NCBI GenBank assembly: GCA_017940255.1
Contig: JAGAZB010000056.1
Span: 62,001 to 126,000 of the forward strand
DNA from: Treponema sp.
GTDB lineage: Bacteria > Spirochaetota > Spirochaetia > Treponematales > Treponemataceae
Direction of reading: 5' to 3'
Length of the DNA stretch: 64,000 bases
This document shows positions 54,387-62,067 of the stretch, piece after piece. The position numbers were made by a program, and so were the translations under genes. Numbering within the stretch: position 1 is the stretch's first letter; each line of letters begins with the position of its first letter. Below the pieces are notes generated by a model. It did not search any database, was not told the DNA's origin, and worked only from the letters and a program-made list of their open reading frames with translations.

Positions 54387-55727
54387 TCATTGTCCCACTT
54401 GATGGGACAATCTGTATACCTTTGAATTACGCTCTTTTGTCCAGATTACGCGGCGTTCCTGGGGCAGCGACTCTACAGAATCCTGCACAAAGCCCAGCTT
54501 TTCAAACCAGTCCGCAGCCTGAGTTGTCATTATAAATATAGAAGAAACCTTCTTTTCGCGGGCATTTTTAATCAGCTGGTCTATAAGCTTTGGACCAATT
54601 CCCATGTGGGTAAAAGCCTCATCTACAGCAACCGCCGCAATTTCGGCCTGGCCGTCTTCATAAATATGAAGAGCTGCGCACGCGTGGACGCCGCCATCAA
54701 GTTCGTAAACCACATAGTCGCCGAGCCGTGAGAACAAGTCTTTTTCTGTGCGCGGCAAAAGCTTGCCGTTTTCAACAAAGGGCCGCATAACCCCAAGCAC
54801 AGCCGGAATATCCGTCTGCAGCATAGAGCGAATCTTGCCGTAGTTGCTTGTGTAAATCATCGTTCCCGAACCAAGGTCGCTGAAAATTTCGCAGGGAAGC
54901 ACGCCATCAATAGCACCGTCTACAATATGAGTTCGGGTAACACCTTTGCGACAGGCTTCCTGTGACGCTCTGAGCAAAGAAGCCATAGAAGCCCGCTCCG
55001 ATTCTTGTTTTTCATCAGCATTAACCGCATTTGCCTTCAAAAACAAGTCCACTTCTTCCAAATCCATAGCAGGAATTTCACCGGATTCTGAAAGAGCGAT
55101 GCCGGCCGGCACTGTAAAACGCGAAGTGTTAATTCCTCCGTCCTGCATTACAAAAAAGAGCTTATCGGCTCCAAGATTTATCGCAACCTGCTGAGCCAGC
55201 AAAATCGAAGAAATATTATATGGATGACCAACTGTATTCCAACCAATACAAGGAAAGATCGGAATAAAACCATCGTCAAGCACTCGGCGCACAGCCTCTG
55301 CATCAAGTCTGTCTATTTCACCAGCTGTGCCGTAATCAAAACCGTTTAGAACTCCGCGAGCACGGGCACGAACCCAGTTTCCTATAATTGCGGTAATTCC
55401 ATTAGCCGCAAGGCTGGTCATAATCGTATTTGAAACATCAAAGGCAGCCATCTTTATCAAAGGCATGGCATCTGCGTCGGTTACGCGTATATTATTTTTA
55501 TATTCGCACTCAATTCCAGCCGAAGCAAGAATGTCGTCTATACGGCGGCGGGCACCGGGCACTATTACAACCTTAAGTCCCGCTTCATGAAGCAGAGCAA
55601 TATCGCGGATATGAGAAGAATAAAGCGGAGATTCTATTGTTTTATCATCAAGATAAATTACCGCAAGGGCATTCTTGAATTTCTGAAGATAACGAATTAC
55701 GTTTCTGATATTCTCTGGAGAACTCAT
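54387..55727 (-). CDS. argA: Amino-acid N-acetyltransferase (N-acetylglutamate synthase)
   Basis: The 446-residue protein combines an amino acid kinase-like domain (about 1-290, with VVIVPGARRRIDDIL, GTAGEIDRLD and IVDGAIDGVLPCEIFSD) and a C-terminal GNAT domain (about 297-435, with IAAVAVDEAFTHMGIGPKLI and WFEKLGF). This is the architecture and length of E. coli ArgA (443), which makes N-acetylglutamate for arginine synthesis. The C-terminal residues come from a dispersed palindrome. The promoter TTGCCC-18-TATAAT ends 6 nt before the ATG, so the mRNA is probably leaderless; GAGGG in that gap is too close to serve as a normal Shine-Dalgarno. Confidence 0.92.
   Translation of the reverse strand: MSSPENIRNVIRYLQKFKNALAVIYLDDKTIESPLYSSHIRDIALLHEAGLKVVIVPGARRRIDDILASAGIECEYKNNIRVTDADAMPLIKMAAFDVSNTIMTSLAANGITAIIGNWVRARARGVLNGFDYGTAGEIDRLDAEAVRRVLDDGFIPIFPCIGWNTVGHPYNISSILLAQQVAINLGADKLFFVMQDGGINTSRFTVPAGIALSESGEIPAMDLEEVDLFLKANAVNADEKQESERASMASLLRASQEACRKGVTRTHIVDGAIDGVLPCEIFSDLGSGTMIYTSNYGKIRSMLQTDIPAVLGVMRPFVENGKLLPRTEKDLFSRLGDYVVYELDGGVHACAALHIYEDGQAEIAAVAVDEAFTHMGIGPKLIDQLIKNAREKKVSSIFIMTTQAADWFEKLGFVQDSVESLPQERRVIWTKERNSKVYRLSHQVGQ
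54389..54411. repeat. Palindrome family B, copy 2, inside the argA 3' end
   Basis: ATTGTCCCA (54389-54397), loop CTTGA, TGGGACAAT (54403-54411); a perfect 9-bp stem. It encodes the last residues (LSHQVGQ) and part of the stop codon of the N-acetylglutamate synthase gene. Confidence 0.85.
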
Positions 55728-55733
55728 ACCCTC

Positions 55734-55763
55734 ATTATATTGAATTTTTTATGATGTGGGCAA
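55734..55763 (-). promoter_or_regulatory. Promoter of argA, probably leaderless
   Basis: On the minus strand TTGCCC (55763-55758), 18-nt spacer, TATAAT (55739-55734), then six bases to the ATG at 55727. Confidence 0.65.
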
Positions 55764-55793
55764 GAATTCTAGAACAAAGGCATAAATTTATTT

Positions 55794-56002
55794 GTACTAA
55801 AAATGGCGCGAAGGAGTAAAACGGCTTTCGAAAAGGCTCTGATTGTGCTGCCACGCAAGCGTAGCGGAACCGGAAAATCGCTTGCAAGCCGGCGTTGTTT
55901 TATTGCTAATGCAGACATATCTAAGTGTGCATTGGCTTAGTTTTACGAAGTAAAACTAATTAGCGGCTTGCCGCGTATTGCACCGCGCCATTTTTCGAGT
56001 AC
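55794..56002. mobile_element. Inverted-repeat-bounded, highly structured element (MITE or RNA candidate)
   Basis: A gene-free stretch of 209 nt bounded by a perfect 12-bp inverted repeat, AAAAATGGCGCG (55799-55810) and CGCGCCATTTTT (55984-55995), with GTACT/AGTAC just outside. Inside are hairpins GCAAGCG/CGCTTGC, AATGCA/TGCATT (55908-55933), TTAGTTTTAC-GAA-GTAAAACTAA (55937-55959) and GCGGC/GCCGC. It is GC-richer than nearby spacers. The only ORF (ATG at 55803, 45 codons) has no ribosome site. It fits a non-autonomous transposable element or a structured RNA. Nothing else is seen in 55764-56060. Confidence 0.5.
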
Positions 56003-56060
56003 GCGCAGCGGAAGACCTTTTGTTTTTCTGTCTAGGTTAGTTAATAATAGATTTGACTTC

Positions 56061-57089
56061 TTACATCACACCAGAAAAAATATCGCGGTAATCCTGCACC
56101 GTAGCCGCATGAACAATTCGTGCTCGAAGCGCCGCGCCGTTTTCAATTCCCTTTGAATAAGCAGAAAAGCGCTTACGCATTTCAAGGCAGGCATGTTCTT
56201 CGCTTGTTTCGGAAACAAGGCGTTCCAGTTCTGCAAAACCGGTTTTTATTCTTTCCTGAAGTGGAACAGGTTCGTATTTTCCACTTGTTAATAAAGAAGT
56301 TGTATCACGGAATATAAAAGGATTTCCCATTGCACCACGGGCAAACATTACGCCATCTGCCTTTGTCTGCTCCAGCATTTTGCGGGCATCATCTGGCTTA
56401 AAAAGATCTCCGCTACCAAAAACCGGCACTTTCTCCCGCTCCGGATGCTCTTTATTCCAGCCATCCACCAGCTCTACCAGACCAGCCATAATATCCCAGT
56501 CAGAGTGCCCTTCATAACCCTGGGCCTTTGTTCTAGGATGAATTGTGATTGCGCTCACGCCTGCTTCCAGTGCCGCAAGAGCCGCCTCCCGCCAGGTAAT
56601 CTGCTTCTGTTCCCAGCCCGAGCGGATTTTTACGGTAACAGGCACGCCCCCCTGCGCCACACTTCCGCCGCAAGCCTTTACTACCGCACTAGCCACATTA
56701 AAGAGCCTGTCCGGGTCACGGGTAAGCGCAGAACCGGCACCTGTTTTTACAATCTTCGGAACCGGGCAGCCGCAATTTATATCAATCACCTCGCAGCCAG
56801 TCTTTTCTAAAACAATGCCAGCCGCGTCCGCCATAACACCCGGCTCCCCGCCAAAAATCTGCACTGCATAGGCTTTTTCGTTAAAAGCACGGCGCATCAG
56901 CACCTCAGTCTTCTGATTTTTACGAACCAGAGCCTCAGCACTTACCATTTCTGTATAAGTAAAACAAGCTCCGTTTTCTATGCAAACGGAGCGAAAGGCC
57001 ATGTCGCTGTAACCGGCAACAGGCGCAAGAAAAATATTACCTTTTAGTTCAATATTCCCAATTTTTACGGGATGATACAGATTTGACAT
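56061..57089 (-). CDS. dusB: tRNA-dihydrouridine synthase (DusB type)
   Basis: Dus enzymes reduce uridines in the tRNA D-loop with FMN and NADPH. The 342-residue protein starts MSNLYHPVKIGNIELKGN, then has FLAPVAGYSDMAFR, DINCGCPVPKIVKTGAGSAL with the catalytic Cys, VTVKIRSGW, ITIHPRTKAQGYEG and GVMFARGAMGNPFIF. The ATG at 57089 is preceded by GGCGGAG. An open frame 12 codons longer runs into a dispersed palindrome and is not a credible start. It is the only gene on its strand between the argA and tatD genes and overlaps neither. Confidence 0.94.
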   Translation of the reverse strand: MSNLYHPVKIGNIELKGNIFLAPVAGYSDMAFRSVCIENGACFTYTEMVSAEALVRKNQKTEVLMRRAFNEKAYAVQIFGGEPGVMADAAGIVLEKTGCEVIDINCGCPVPKIVKTGAGSALTRDPDRLFNVASAVVKACGGSVAQGGVPVTVKIRSGWEQKQITWREAALAALEAGVSAITIHPRTKAQGYEGHSDWDIMAGLVELVDGWNKEHPEREKVPVFGSGDLFKPDDARKMLEQTKADGVMFARGAMGNPFIFRDTTSLLTSGKYEPVPLQERIKTGFAELERLVSETSEEHACLEMRKRFSAYSKGIENGAALRARIVHAATVQDYRDIFSGVM

Positions 57090-57101
57090 ATGAGCTCCGC
57101 C

Positions 57102-57126
57102 GGTGGTTGAGCCTGTCGAAACCACC
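57102..57126. repeat. Palindrome family A, copy 3
   Basis: GGTGGTT (57102-57108), core GAGCCTGTCGA, AACCACC (57120-57126), a 7-bp stem. It lies just upstream of the dusB Shine-Dalgarno and 15 nt from copy 4. Confidence 0.85.
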
Positions 57127-57140
57127 TGTTTTTACAAAAA

Positions 57141-57167
57141 TGGTCATTTCGACAAGCTCAATGACCA
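57141..57167. repeat. Palindrome family A, copy 4, with different arms
   Basis: TGGTCAT (57141-57147) and ATGACCA (57161-57167) flank TTCGACAAGCTCA, the reverse complement of the family core. The arms differ from copies 1-3 but remain perfectly complementary to each other. Confidence 0.85.
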
Positions 57168-57209
57168 CTTCTCCCCGTCTGCGGCCAAGCCAACTTGTTG
57201 GCTAACACA

Positions 57210-57986
57210 TTATTCCGGCAGTTTGAATGCCTTGCAACTGTTCTTCCAGAGCTGTTCGCTCAAAGTTTCCAGATCCATTTCCAGCATTTCTGCAAGGAAG
57301 CGGGCCGTAGAAGGCAAATAAGCCGGCATAGTACGTTTCTTTTCGCGGAATTCAGCCGGAATCATAAACGGACTTTCTGTTTCAATCAAAATGCGATCTA
57401 CAGGAATATTCAAAACTGTTTCGTGCAAATTTCGAGCATTACGATAAGTTAAATTTCCCGCAAAAGAGAACCAGATATTTTTATCAAGACATTTCTTTGC
57501 AAATTCAGCATCTTCAGAATAACAATGCAAAATAGCTCCGGAATCTGGCATACGTTCTGTAAGAATATCATACACATCCTTACCAGCATCACGATTGTGA
57601 ATAACTACAGGAAGATTATGAGCCTGAGCAATTTCAAGCTGAGTAATAAACAATTCAATCTGAGAACGCTTATCGCCAAACTGTTTAAAATAGTCCAAGC
57701 CTGTTTCGCCTACTGCGACCACATTCGGAAGAGAAAGATTCTTTTCCAATGTAGAAATCCAGTCTGGACCAGGATTTGTTACTTCAGACGGAGCAACACC
57801 AACGGCATGGTAAATTCCAGACATTGATTTTAAATTAGGATAAACCTTGTTAAAATCATAGAGACTATTATTAATACTAACAATTCTCTGTACGCCAGCC
57901 TGCTTTGCCTGCTGAACGACACGTAATTGTTCTATAGGATCATCGTATATAAGCCCGATGTGAGCGTGAGTATCAAAAAACTTCAT
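57210..57986 (-). CDS. tatD: TatD-family metal-dependent DNase
   Basis: The 258-residue TIM-barrel protein has the TatD motifs: FFDTHAHIG with two metal-binding His, VAVGETGLDYFKQFGDK, HNLPVVIHNRDAG, GAILHCYSED and LIETESPFMIP. TatD proteins are magnesium-dependent exonucleases or deoxyribonucleases involved in DNA turnover or repair. Length is normal (about 260). GGAG precedes the ATG. A 120-nt spacer with two palindromes separates it from dusB downstream. Confidence 0.93.
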   Translation of the reverse strand: MKFFDTHAHIGLIYDDPIEQLRVVQQAKQAGVQRIVSINNSLYDFNKVYPNLKSMSGIYHAVGVAPSEVTNPGPDWISTLEKNLSLPNVVAVGETGLDYFKQFGDKRSQIELFITQLEIAQAHNLPVVIHNRDAGKDVYDILTERMPDSGAILHCYSEDAEFAKKCLDKNIWFSFAGNLTYRNARNLHETVLNIPVDRILIETESPFMIPAEFREKKRTMPAYLPSTARFLAEMLEMDLETLSEQLWKNSCKAFKLPE

Positions 57987-58092
57987 GGCTTTTTCTCCAA
58001 AAAGATACAGTGCTAAAGATTGGTTTTTATTCTACCGATAAAGATACCACAGGATTTTAAATTCGTCAAATTTTTGTGATTTATACCTTAAA

Positions 58093-58122
58093 TTGACACA
58101 AAAATATATAACATGCTATACT
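58093..58122 (+). promoter_or_regulatory. Promoter of the M23-bactofilin operon
   Basis: TTGACA (58093-58098), 18-nt spacer, TATACT (58117-58122) preceded by TGC. The start is expected near 58129, leaving about 8 nt before the ATG at 58137, without a Shine-Dalgarno. Confidence 0.7.
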
Positions 58123-58136
58123 GAGAAATAACGGCT

Positions 58137-59162
58137 ATGGCTAGAACATCGAATAATATTAAGAAGATCGAAAAACAGTTCGCCTCAAATGTAACCCACG
58201 GTTTTGGTCATTTTTTCAGACTGCTCGGGTCAATTTTTTTACGTCTGTTTAAGATATTCGATAGCAAACTTACAGTCATGATTGTTCCTCATTCCCAGGG
58301 AAAGGTTATAAACTTCCAGACAAATGTTTTTGCACTCGTTCTGGGTTTCTTTCTTTCTGTTGGTGTGATTGCATCATTCTTCTTTTATAACAGCCATTCG
58401 CTTTCTGCAAGCAGAGAAATTTCTGCTCTGGAAGAACAAAATCGTTCTACACTTGCAAGCCTTGATGAACTTAGAGATGAAAACGCAAATCTTTTCCAGG
58501 CTGCAAAGCGTTTCCAGACATCACTTTCACAGAGCCTTTCGCTTTTGGGTATTGATCAGGTTAAGAATTCAAACAATACATCTTCTTCAAACAGTGATCT
58601 TGCCTCTTTGTTTACTTCAACTGAACTTTCACAGGGAACTTCAAAAGAAGTTGCTGATATAAAAGAACTCACAACTTACCTGGAAGACGCTGTAAAACCA
58701 ATTGAACAGATTGGTAAAATGCTTAAAACTCAGCAGAATCTTTTTACAGAAATTCCAAGTATTTGTCCTGTAAAAAATCCTAATTATCATATTTCTATGG
58801 CCTTTGGACCAAATGTTCACCCATTCAACGGTAACTGGTATATTCACAAGGGAATGGACTTTTCTACATGGCGTTCTGGAGACCCTGTAATGGCTACAGC
58901 TTCTGGTCAGGTAGTAACAGTTTCTTTTGATAACAGCTTTGGAAACTATGTTATTATCAAACATAATCACGGTATGTATACACGCTATGCACACTTAAAT
59001 TCATTCCGTGTAAAAAAAGGTCAGTCTGTAGAACAGGGCGAAATTATTGGAACTATCGGTAACACTGGAGTTTCTACTGGTCCTCATCTTCATTATGAAG
59101 TTCATATCGGTTCTGATGTAGTTGATCCTGCTAAATACATCAATATTAATTTATCAAAATAG
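58137..59162 (+). CDS. Membrane-anchored M23-family peptidase
   Basis: The 341-residue protein has one membrane helix (about 66-86), a periplasmic coiled coil (about 93-125) and a C-terminal M23 (LytM-like) domain with zinc-site motifs GNWYIHKGMDFSTW, YTRYAHLNSF and TGPHLHYEVHIG. HxxxD and HxH are complete, so an active endopeptidase that cuts peptidoglycan cross-links is expected. It begins an operon with bactofilin, YaaR and PSP1 genes. M23-bactofilin pairs control cell shape in other curved or helical bacteria; the same role is inferred here. Confidence 0.92.
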   Translation: MARTSNNIKKIEKQFASNVTHGFGHFFRLLGSIFLRLFKIFDSKLTVMIVPHSQGKVINFQTNVFALVLGFFLSVGVIASFFFYNSHSLSASREISALEEQNRSTLASLDELRDENANLFQAAKRFQTSLSQSLSLLGIDQVKNSNNTSSSNSDLASLFTSTELSQGTSKEVADIKELTTYLEDAVKPIEQIGKMLKTQQNLFTEIPSICPVKNPNYHISMAFGPNVHPFNGNWYIHKGMDFSTWRSGDPVMATASGQVVTVSFDNSFGNYVIIKHNHGMYTRYAHLNSFRVKKGQSVEQGEIIGTIGNTGVSTGPHLHYEVHIGSDVVDPAKYININLSK

Positions 59163-59168
59163 GTTCTT

Positions 59169-59579
59169 ATGGCTTTACGAATAGACGACATCTCAATTAA
59201 CACAGTTATTGGAAACGGTTCTGCAATTTCTGGTAATCTGCGTGTAAACGGTTTTGTTCGAGTAGATGGCGATATAGACGGAAATCTTGAAACAGACGGA
59301 AACGTAATCATAGGCGAAAATGCCCGAATCCGCGGAAATGTAAAGGCAAAATCAATCATCATTGGTGGAATAATTCTTGGAAATGTTCATGCCCCTGAAA
59401 GTGTAAAAATGCTTTCGCAGGCAATTGTTATTGGTGATATTATTTCGCACAAAGTTACAATTGATGATATGGCACTTGTTCACGGCCATTGTATTTCAAT
59501 CAAAGATGAAGAAAACTATGCTGCTTTATCTGAAGAATACCTGCAATCAAAAGCAATTAAAGAAAAGGTATCTTTTTAA
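59169..59579 (+). CDS. Bactofilin (polymer-forming cytoskeletal protein)
   Basis: The 136-residue protein is a bactofilin: a short N-terminal tail, then a right-handed beta-helix with regular Gly/Val turns (VIGNGSAISGNLRVNGFVRV, DGDIDGNLETDGNVIIGENA, ARIRGNVKAKSIIIGG). It polymerises without nucleotide and positions wall enzymes. It lies 6 nt after the M23 peptidase gene, and its stop overlaps the yaaR start (TAATG). Length is typical for a one-domain bactofilin. Confidence 0.94.
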   Translation: MALRIDDISINTVIGNGSAISGNLRVNGFVRVDGDIDGNLETDGNVIIGENARIRGNVKAKSIIIGGIILGNVHAPESVKMLSQAIVIGDIISHKVTIDDMALVHGHCISIKDEENYAALSEEYLQSKAIKEKVSF

Positions 59580-60175
59580 TGGCAGAAATTGATTCTCTGG
59601 GAACAAATTATTACTACTCAGGCGTTCAAAGTTCTACAAATGAAGCACTAAAAAAACAAAAAAAGAGTGAAAAATCAGGTGCGGTTAGAAAAAGCCGTTT
59701 TTCAGACTTATTAAAATCAGATAAAACAGAAGAAGAGGCCGAAGCAGTTTCAAAAGGACTGCCACCAGAAATTGCAGGTATGTCGATTGAAGACGCAGCT
59801 ATTTTCTTAAAAGATGCTGTAGACAATGCCGGTAACGACCTTTCTGAAAATCTTTCAAAGGAAAATATAGAAAAGTTTAAGACTTCGGTGCGTCAGTTTA
59901 TTACCTTTGTAGTGAATAATAATTTTGAAGTTTCTGCCCGTAGAAAGAAAAATCGGTACACCGGAAAAGACTTAATTGTACCTTCCCGTACAAATTTCTT
60001 TTCTAACTACACCCTGCCCCCGCACCGGGTTGATCCCAAGTATCAAATTCAGGTTATAAATGAAAAACTTGATGCACTGACTAGAGAAACTCTGGAAACT
60101 CAGATGGATAATCTGAAGATTTTAGCTAAAGCAAATGAAATAAAAGGGCTCATTATTGACTTGATGAGTTCTTAA
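59579..60175 (+). CDS. YaaR-family protein (DUF327)
   Basis: The 198-residue protein matches YaaR/DUF327: a basic N-terminal segment (KKQKKSEKSGAVRKSRFSDL), a helical core with FKTSVRQFITFVVNNNFEV, and the late IQVINEKLDALTRETLE. The function is not settled. In Bacillus, yaaR lies near yaaT, which encodes a PSP1 protein; the same neighbours occur here. The start overlaps the bactofilin stop, so the genes are translationally coupled. Confidence 0.8.
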   Translation: MAEIDSLGTNYYYSGVQSSTNEALKKQKKSEKSGAVRKSRFSDLLKSDKTEEEAEAVSKGLPPEIAGMSIEDAAIFLKDAVDNAGNDLSENLSKENIEKFKTSVRQFITFVVNNNFEVSARRKKNRYTGKDLIVPSRTNFFSNYTLPPHRVDPKYQIQVINEKLDALTRETLETQMDNLKILAKANEIKGLIIDLMSS

Positions 60176-60190
60176 TTCGTGAGGTATACT
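60161..60190 (+). promoter_or_regulatory. Promoter of the PSP1 gene
   Basis: TTGATG (60161-60166), 18-nt spacer, TATACT (60185-60190), inside and after the end of the yaaR-like gene. The predicted start is 0-3 nt before the ATG at 60200. Confidence 0.5.
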
Positions 60191-60199
60191 AAAAGTAAT

Positions 60200-61120
60200 A
60201 TGAGTGATATTTTTGAAACAGACATAGATGATGACAGCGAGGCACTTGCTTCTCTTGAAGATAACGAAAGCACTTCTTCTGATAACGAAGATATTGTAAT
60301 TAACGAGCCTCTCTACCACCTCAAACTGGGATATTCATGTGAAACACTTTACGCAAAGGTTTCTGATAAAATGAAGCTTGTTTCTGGGGATTATGTAATC
60401 TGCCCTACCCGCTATGGAAAGGATATGGCATTTGTTTTGGGCATTACAAAAAAACCGGTTGGTATTAAGAAAACTGATATTGTAAACATAGAGCGAAAAG
60501 CAACAGAAGAAGATATAAAAAAACTTCGTGAACTGGAAGCTAAAGAAAAAGAAGCTTATCCTATTTTTAAGGAAAAAGTTGCCCTTCATAAGCTTGATAT
60601 GAAGCTTGTTCAAACTCACTTTTTGTTTGAAGAACAGAAAGCCCTATTCTTCTTCAGTTCAGATAACCGTGTAGATTTCCGAGAGCTTGTTAAAGACCTG
60701 GTTTCTGTATTCAAAATGCGAATTGAACTGCGCCAGATTGGTGTTCGCGACGAATCCCGCATTACAGGTGGTCTTGGAGTTTGCGGACGGCCATTCTGCT
60801 GTCATGCCGTTTCAGATAAACTGCGTCCAGTTTCTATCAAAATGGCAAAAGACCAGAACCTTTCTTTGAATTCAATGAAGATTTCCGGCCAGTGTGGTCG
60901 TCTGCTCTGCTGTCTTTCTTATGAATACGACTGGTACAACGAAATGCGCAAAAAACTTCCAAATGAAGGAATAAGACTCCGTTACGACGGCACAGATTTC
61001 CGCATCACAGAAGTAAATCCACTTACATCTATGGTAAAAATGCTTGGAGATGACGGACGACTTCTGGAAGTAAATGCAAAACGCTTCTACAAAGATAATA
61101 ATCACTGGAAGATTGACTAA
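60200..61120 (+). CDS. PSP1-domain protein (RicT/YaaT-like)
   Basis: The 306-residue protein has an acidic N-terminus (about 1-35) and a PSP1 domain. It carries the conserved Cys set GVCGRPFCC and GQCGRLLCC, which in Bacillus RicT helps bind 4Fe-4S clusters in the RicA-RicF-RicT complex. That complex promotes RNA maturation by RNase Y. The ATG at 60200 is chosen because a promoter lies just before it; a GTG seven codons upstream overlaps the promoter. Convergent with the AraC-type regulator gene, 3 nt apart. Confidence 0.88.
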   Translation: MSDIFETDIDDDSEALASLEDNESTSSDNEDIVINEPLYHLKLGYSCETLYAKVSDKMKLVSGDYVICPTRYGKDMAFVLGITKKPVGIKKTDIVNIERKATEEDIKKLRELEAKEKEAYPIFKEKVALHKLDMKLVQTHFLFEEQKALFFFSSDNRVDFRELVKDLVSVFKMRIELRQIGVRDESRITGGLGVCGRPFCCHAVSDKLRPVSIKMAKDQNLSLNSMKISGQCGRLLCCLSYEYDWYNEMRKKLPNEGIRLRYDGTDFRITEVNPLTSMVKMLGDDGRLLEVNAKRFYKDNNHWKID

Positions 61121-61123
61121 ATA

Positions 61124-61948
61124 CTAAGGAACTTTTCTTCTGCTCTCTCCCGGTGACTCTTTAAAATACTTTACATAAGAGCGATAAAACGAAGAATAAT
61201 CCGTAAAACCGGAATCATAACATGCCTGCTGGGTAGTCAGGCCTTTTTTTAACAGTTCCCTTGCAGTGGTTAGACGTTTGCGCAAAATATATTCCCATGG
61301 CGAAGAACCAACGTCTTTATTAAAGTTTCGTGTAAACTGAGATGCACTTAAATTAAAATGCTCTGCAAGACTGGTAACTGTAATCTCTTCAAAAAGATGT
61401 TCATTTATATAACGAATAACCTTCTGTGAAAAAAGAGGCTGATTTTCTATCACCTGATTTTTTCGCCTTAAAAAGGCCTCATAAATCATGTACAAAAGCA
61501 TTCCCAACTGTGTATGAATAGTAAATCTTCTTTCTTCGTCAGACTTTGCCTCTATCATGCTTGTAAAAATCTTCTTTACAAGCTGCATATCAAGTTCCAT
61601 TTCAGAATAAAAATTATCTTTACCAAGCTCTCTTTCTAAAAAAGGTTTCATCAAGTGATTTTGACTGTCTATCTGACTAAGAAAGCTTGTCGGGAAATTA
61701 ATTGCAAAGCGTTCATACTTTTTGTTATTCAAAATTCTTGCAGTATGAGCTTCTGAAGGCCTCATAATCATTACAGAAGCAGGCAAGAGGGGATATCGGG
61801 AACCTTCAACTAAATAATCTACATTTCCCGAAATAAAAAAGAAGATTTCACAACGACTATGAATATGCATAGGATGATTTGTCGGCTCAGGATTTTCATC
61901 AAGTCCATGACGAATATAAATGTCTTCAAAGTCAAATTCCTTTAGCAT
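61124..61948 (-). CDS. AraC-family transcriptional regulator
   Basis: The 274-residue protein has an N-terminal cupin-like sensing domain (about 1-150, with HIHSRCEIFFFISGNVDYL and SVMIMRPSEAH) and a C-terminal double helix-turn-helix (about 175-272, ITVTSLAEHFNLSASQFTRN and QQACYDSGFTDYSSFYRSY). This is the layout of AraC-type regulators of sugar use. It diverges from the sugar isomerase-like gene at 62068 and probably controls that operon, which is inferred. A TTGTAA-16-TATAAA promoter ends 8 nt before the ATG with no Shine-Dalgarno. Confidence 0.93.
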   Translation of the reverse strand: MLKEFDFEDIYIRHGLDENPEPTNHPMHIHSRCEIFFFISGNVDYLVEGSRYPLLPASVMIMRPSEAHTARILNNKKYERFAINFPTSFLSQIDSQNHLMKPFLERELGKDNFYSEMELDMQLVKKIFTSMIEAKSDEERRFTIHTQLGMLLYMIYEAFLRRKNQVIENQPLFSQKVIRYINEHLFEEITVTSLAEHFNLSASQFTRNFNKDVGSSPWEYILRKRLTTARELLKKGLTTQQACYDSGFTDYSSFYRSYVKYFKESPGESRRKVP

Positions 61949-61956
61949 ATTTATAT

Positions 61957-61984
61957 TTTATACATAAAATGCGCGTAATTACAA
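61957..61984 (-). promoter_or_regulatory. Promoter of the AraC-family gene
   Basis: On the minus strand TTGTAA (61984-61979), 16-nt spacer, TATAAA (61962-61957). The transcription start is expected within 1-2 nt of the ATG at 61948. Confidence 0.5.
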
Positions 61985-62067
61985 TATAAATTGCGATATT
62001 TGACAATGTTAATGCAAATAAAAGCGTGTTAGCATAAAAGCATAAAGATTACTGGAGGAAAGAAGCC

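Noticed and set aside
55803-55940. Small ORF of 45 codons starting MARRSKTAFEK
   Set aside because: No Shine-Dalgarno or family match; it lies wholly inside the inverted-repeat-bounded structured element.
57090-57125. Twelve-residue N-terminal extension of DusB
   Set aside because: It is encoded by a dispersed palindrome and the conserved DusB start MSNLYHPVKIG has its own Shine-Dalgarno.
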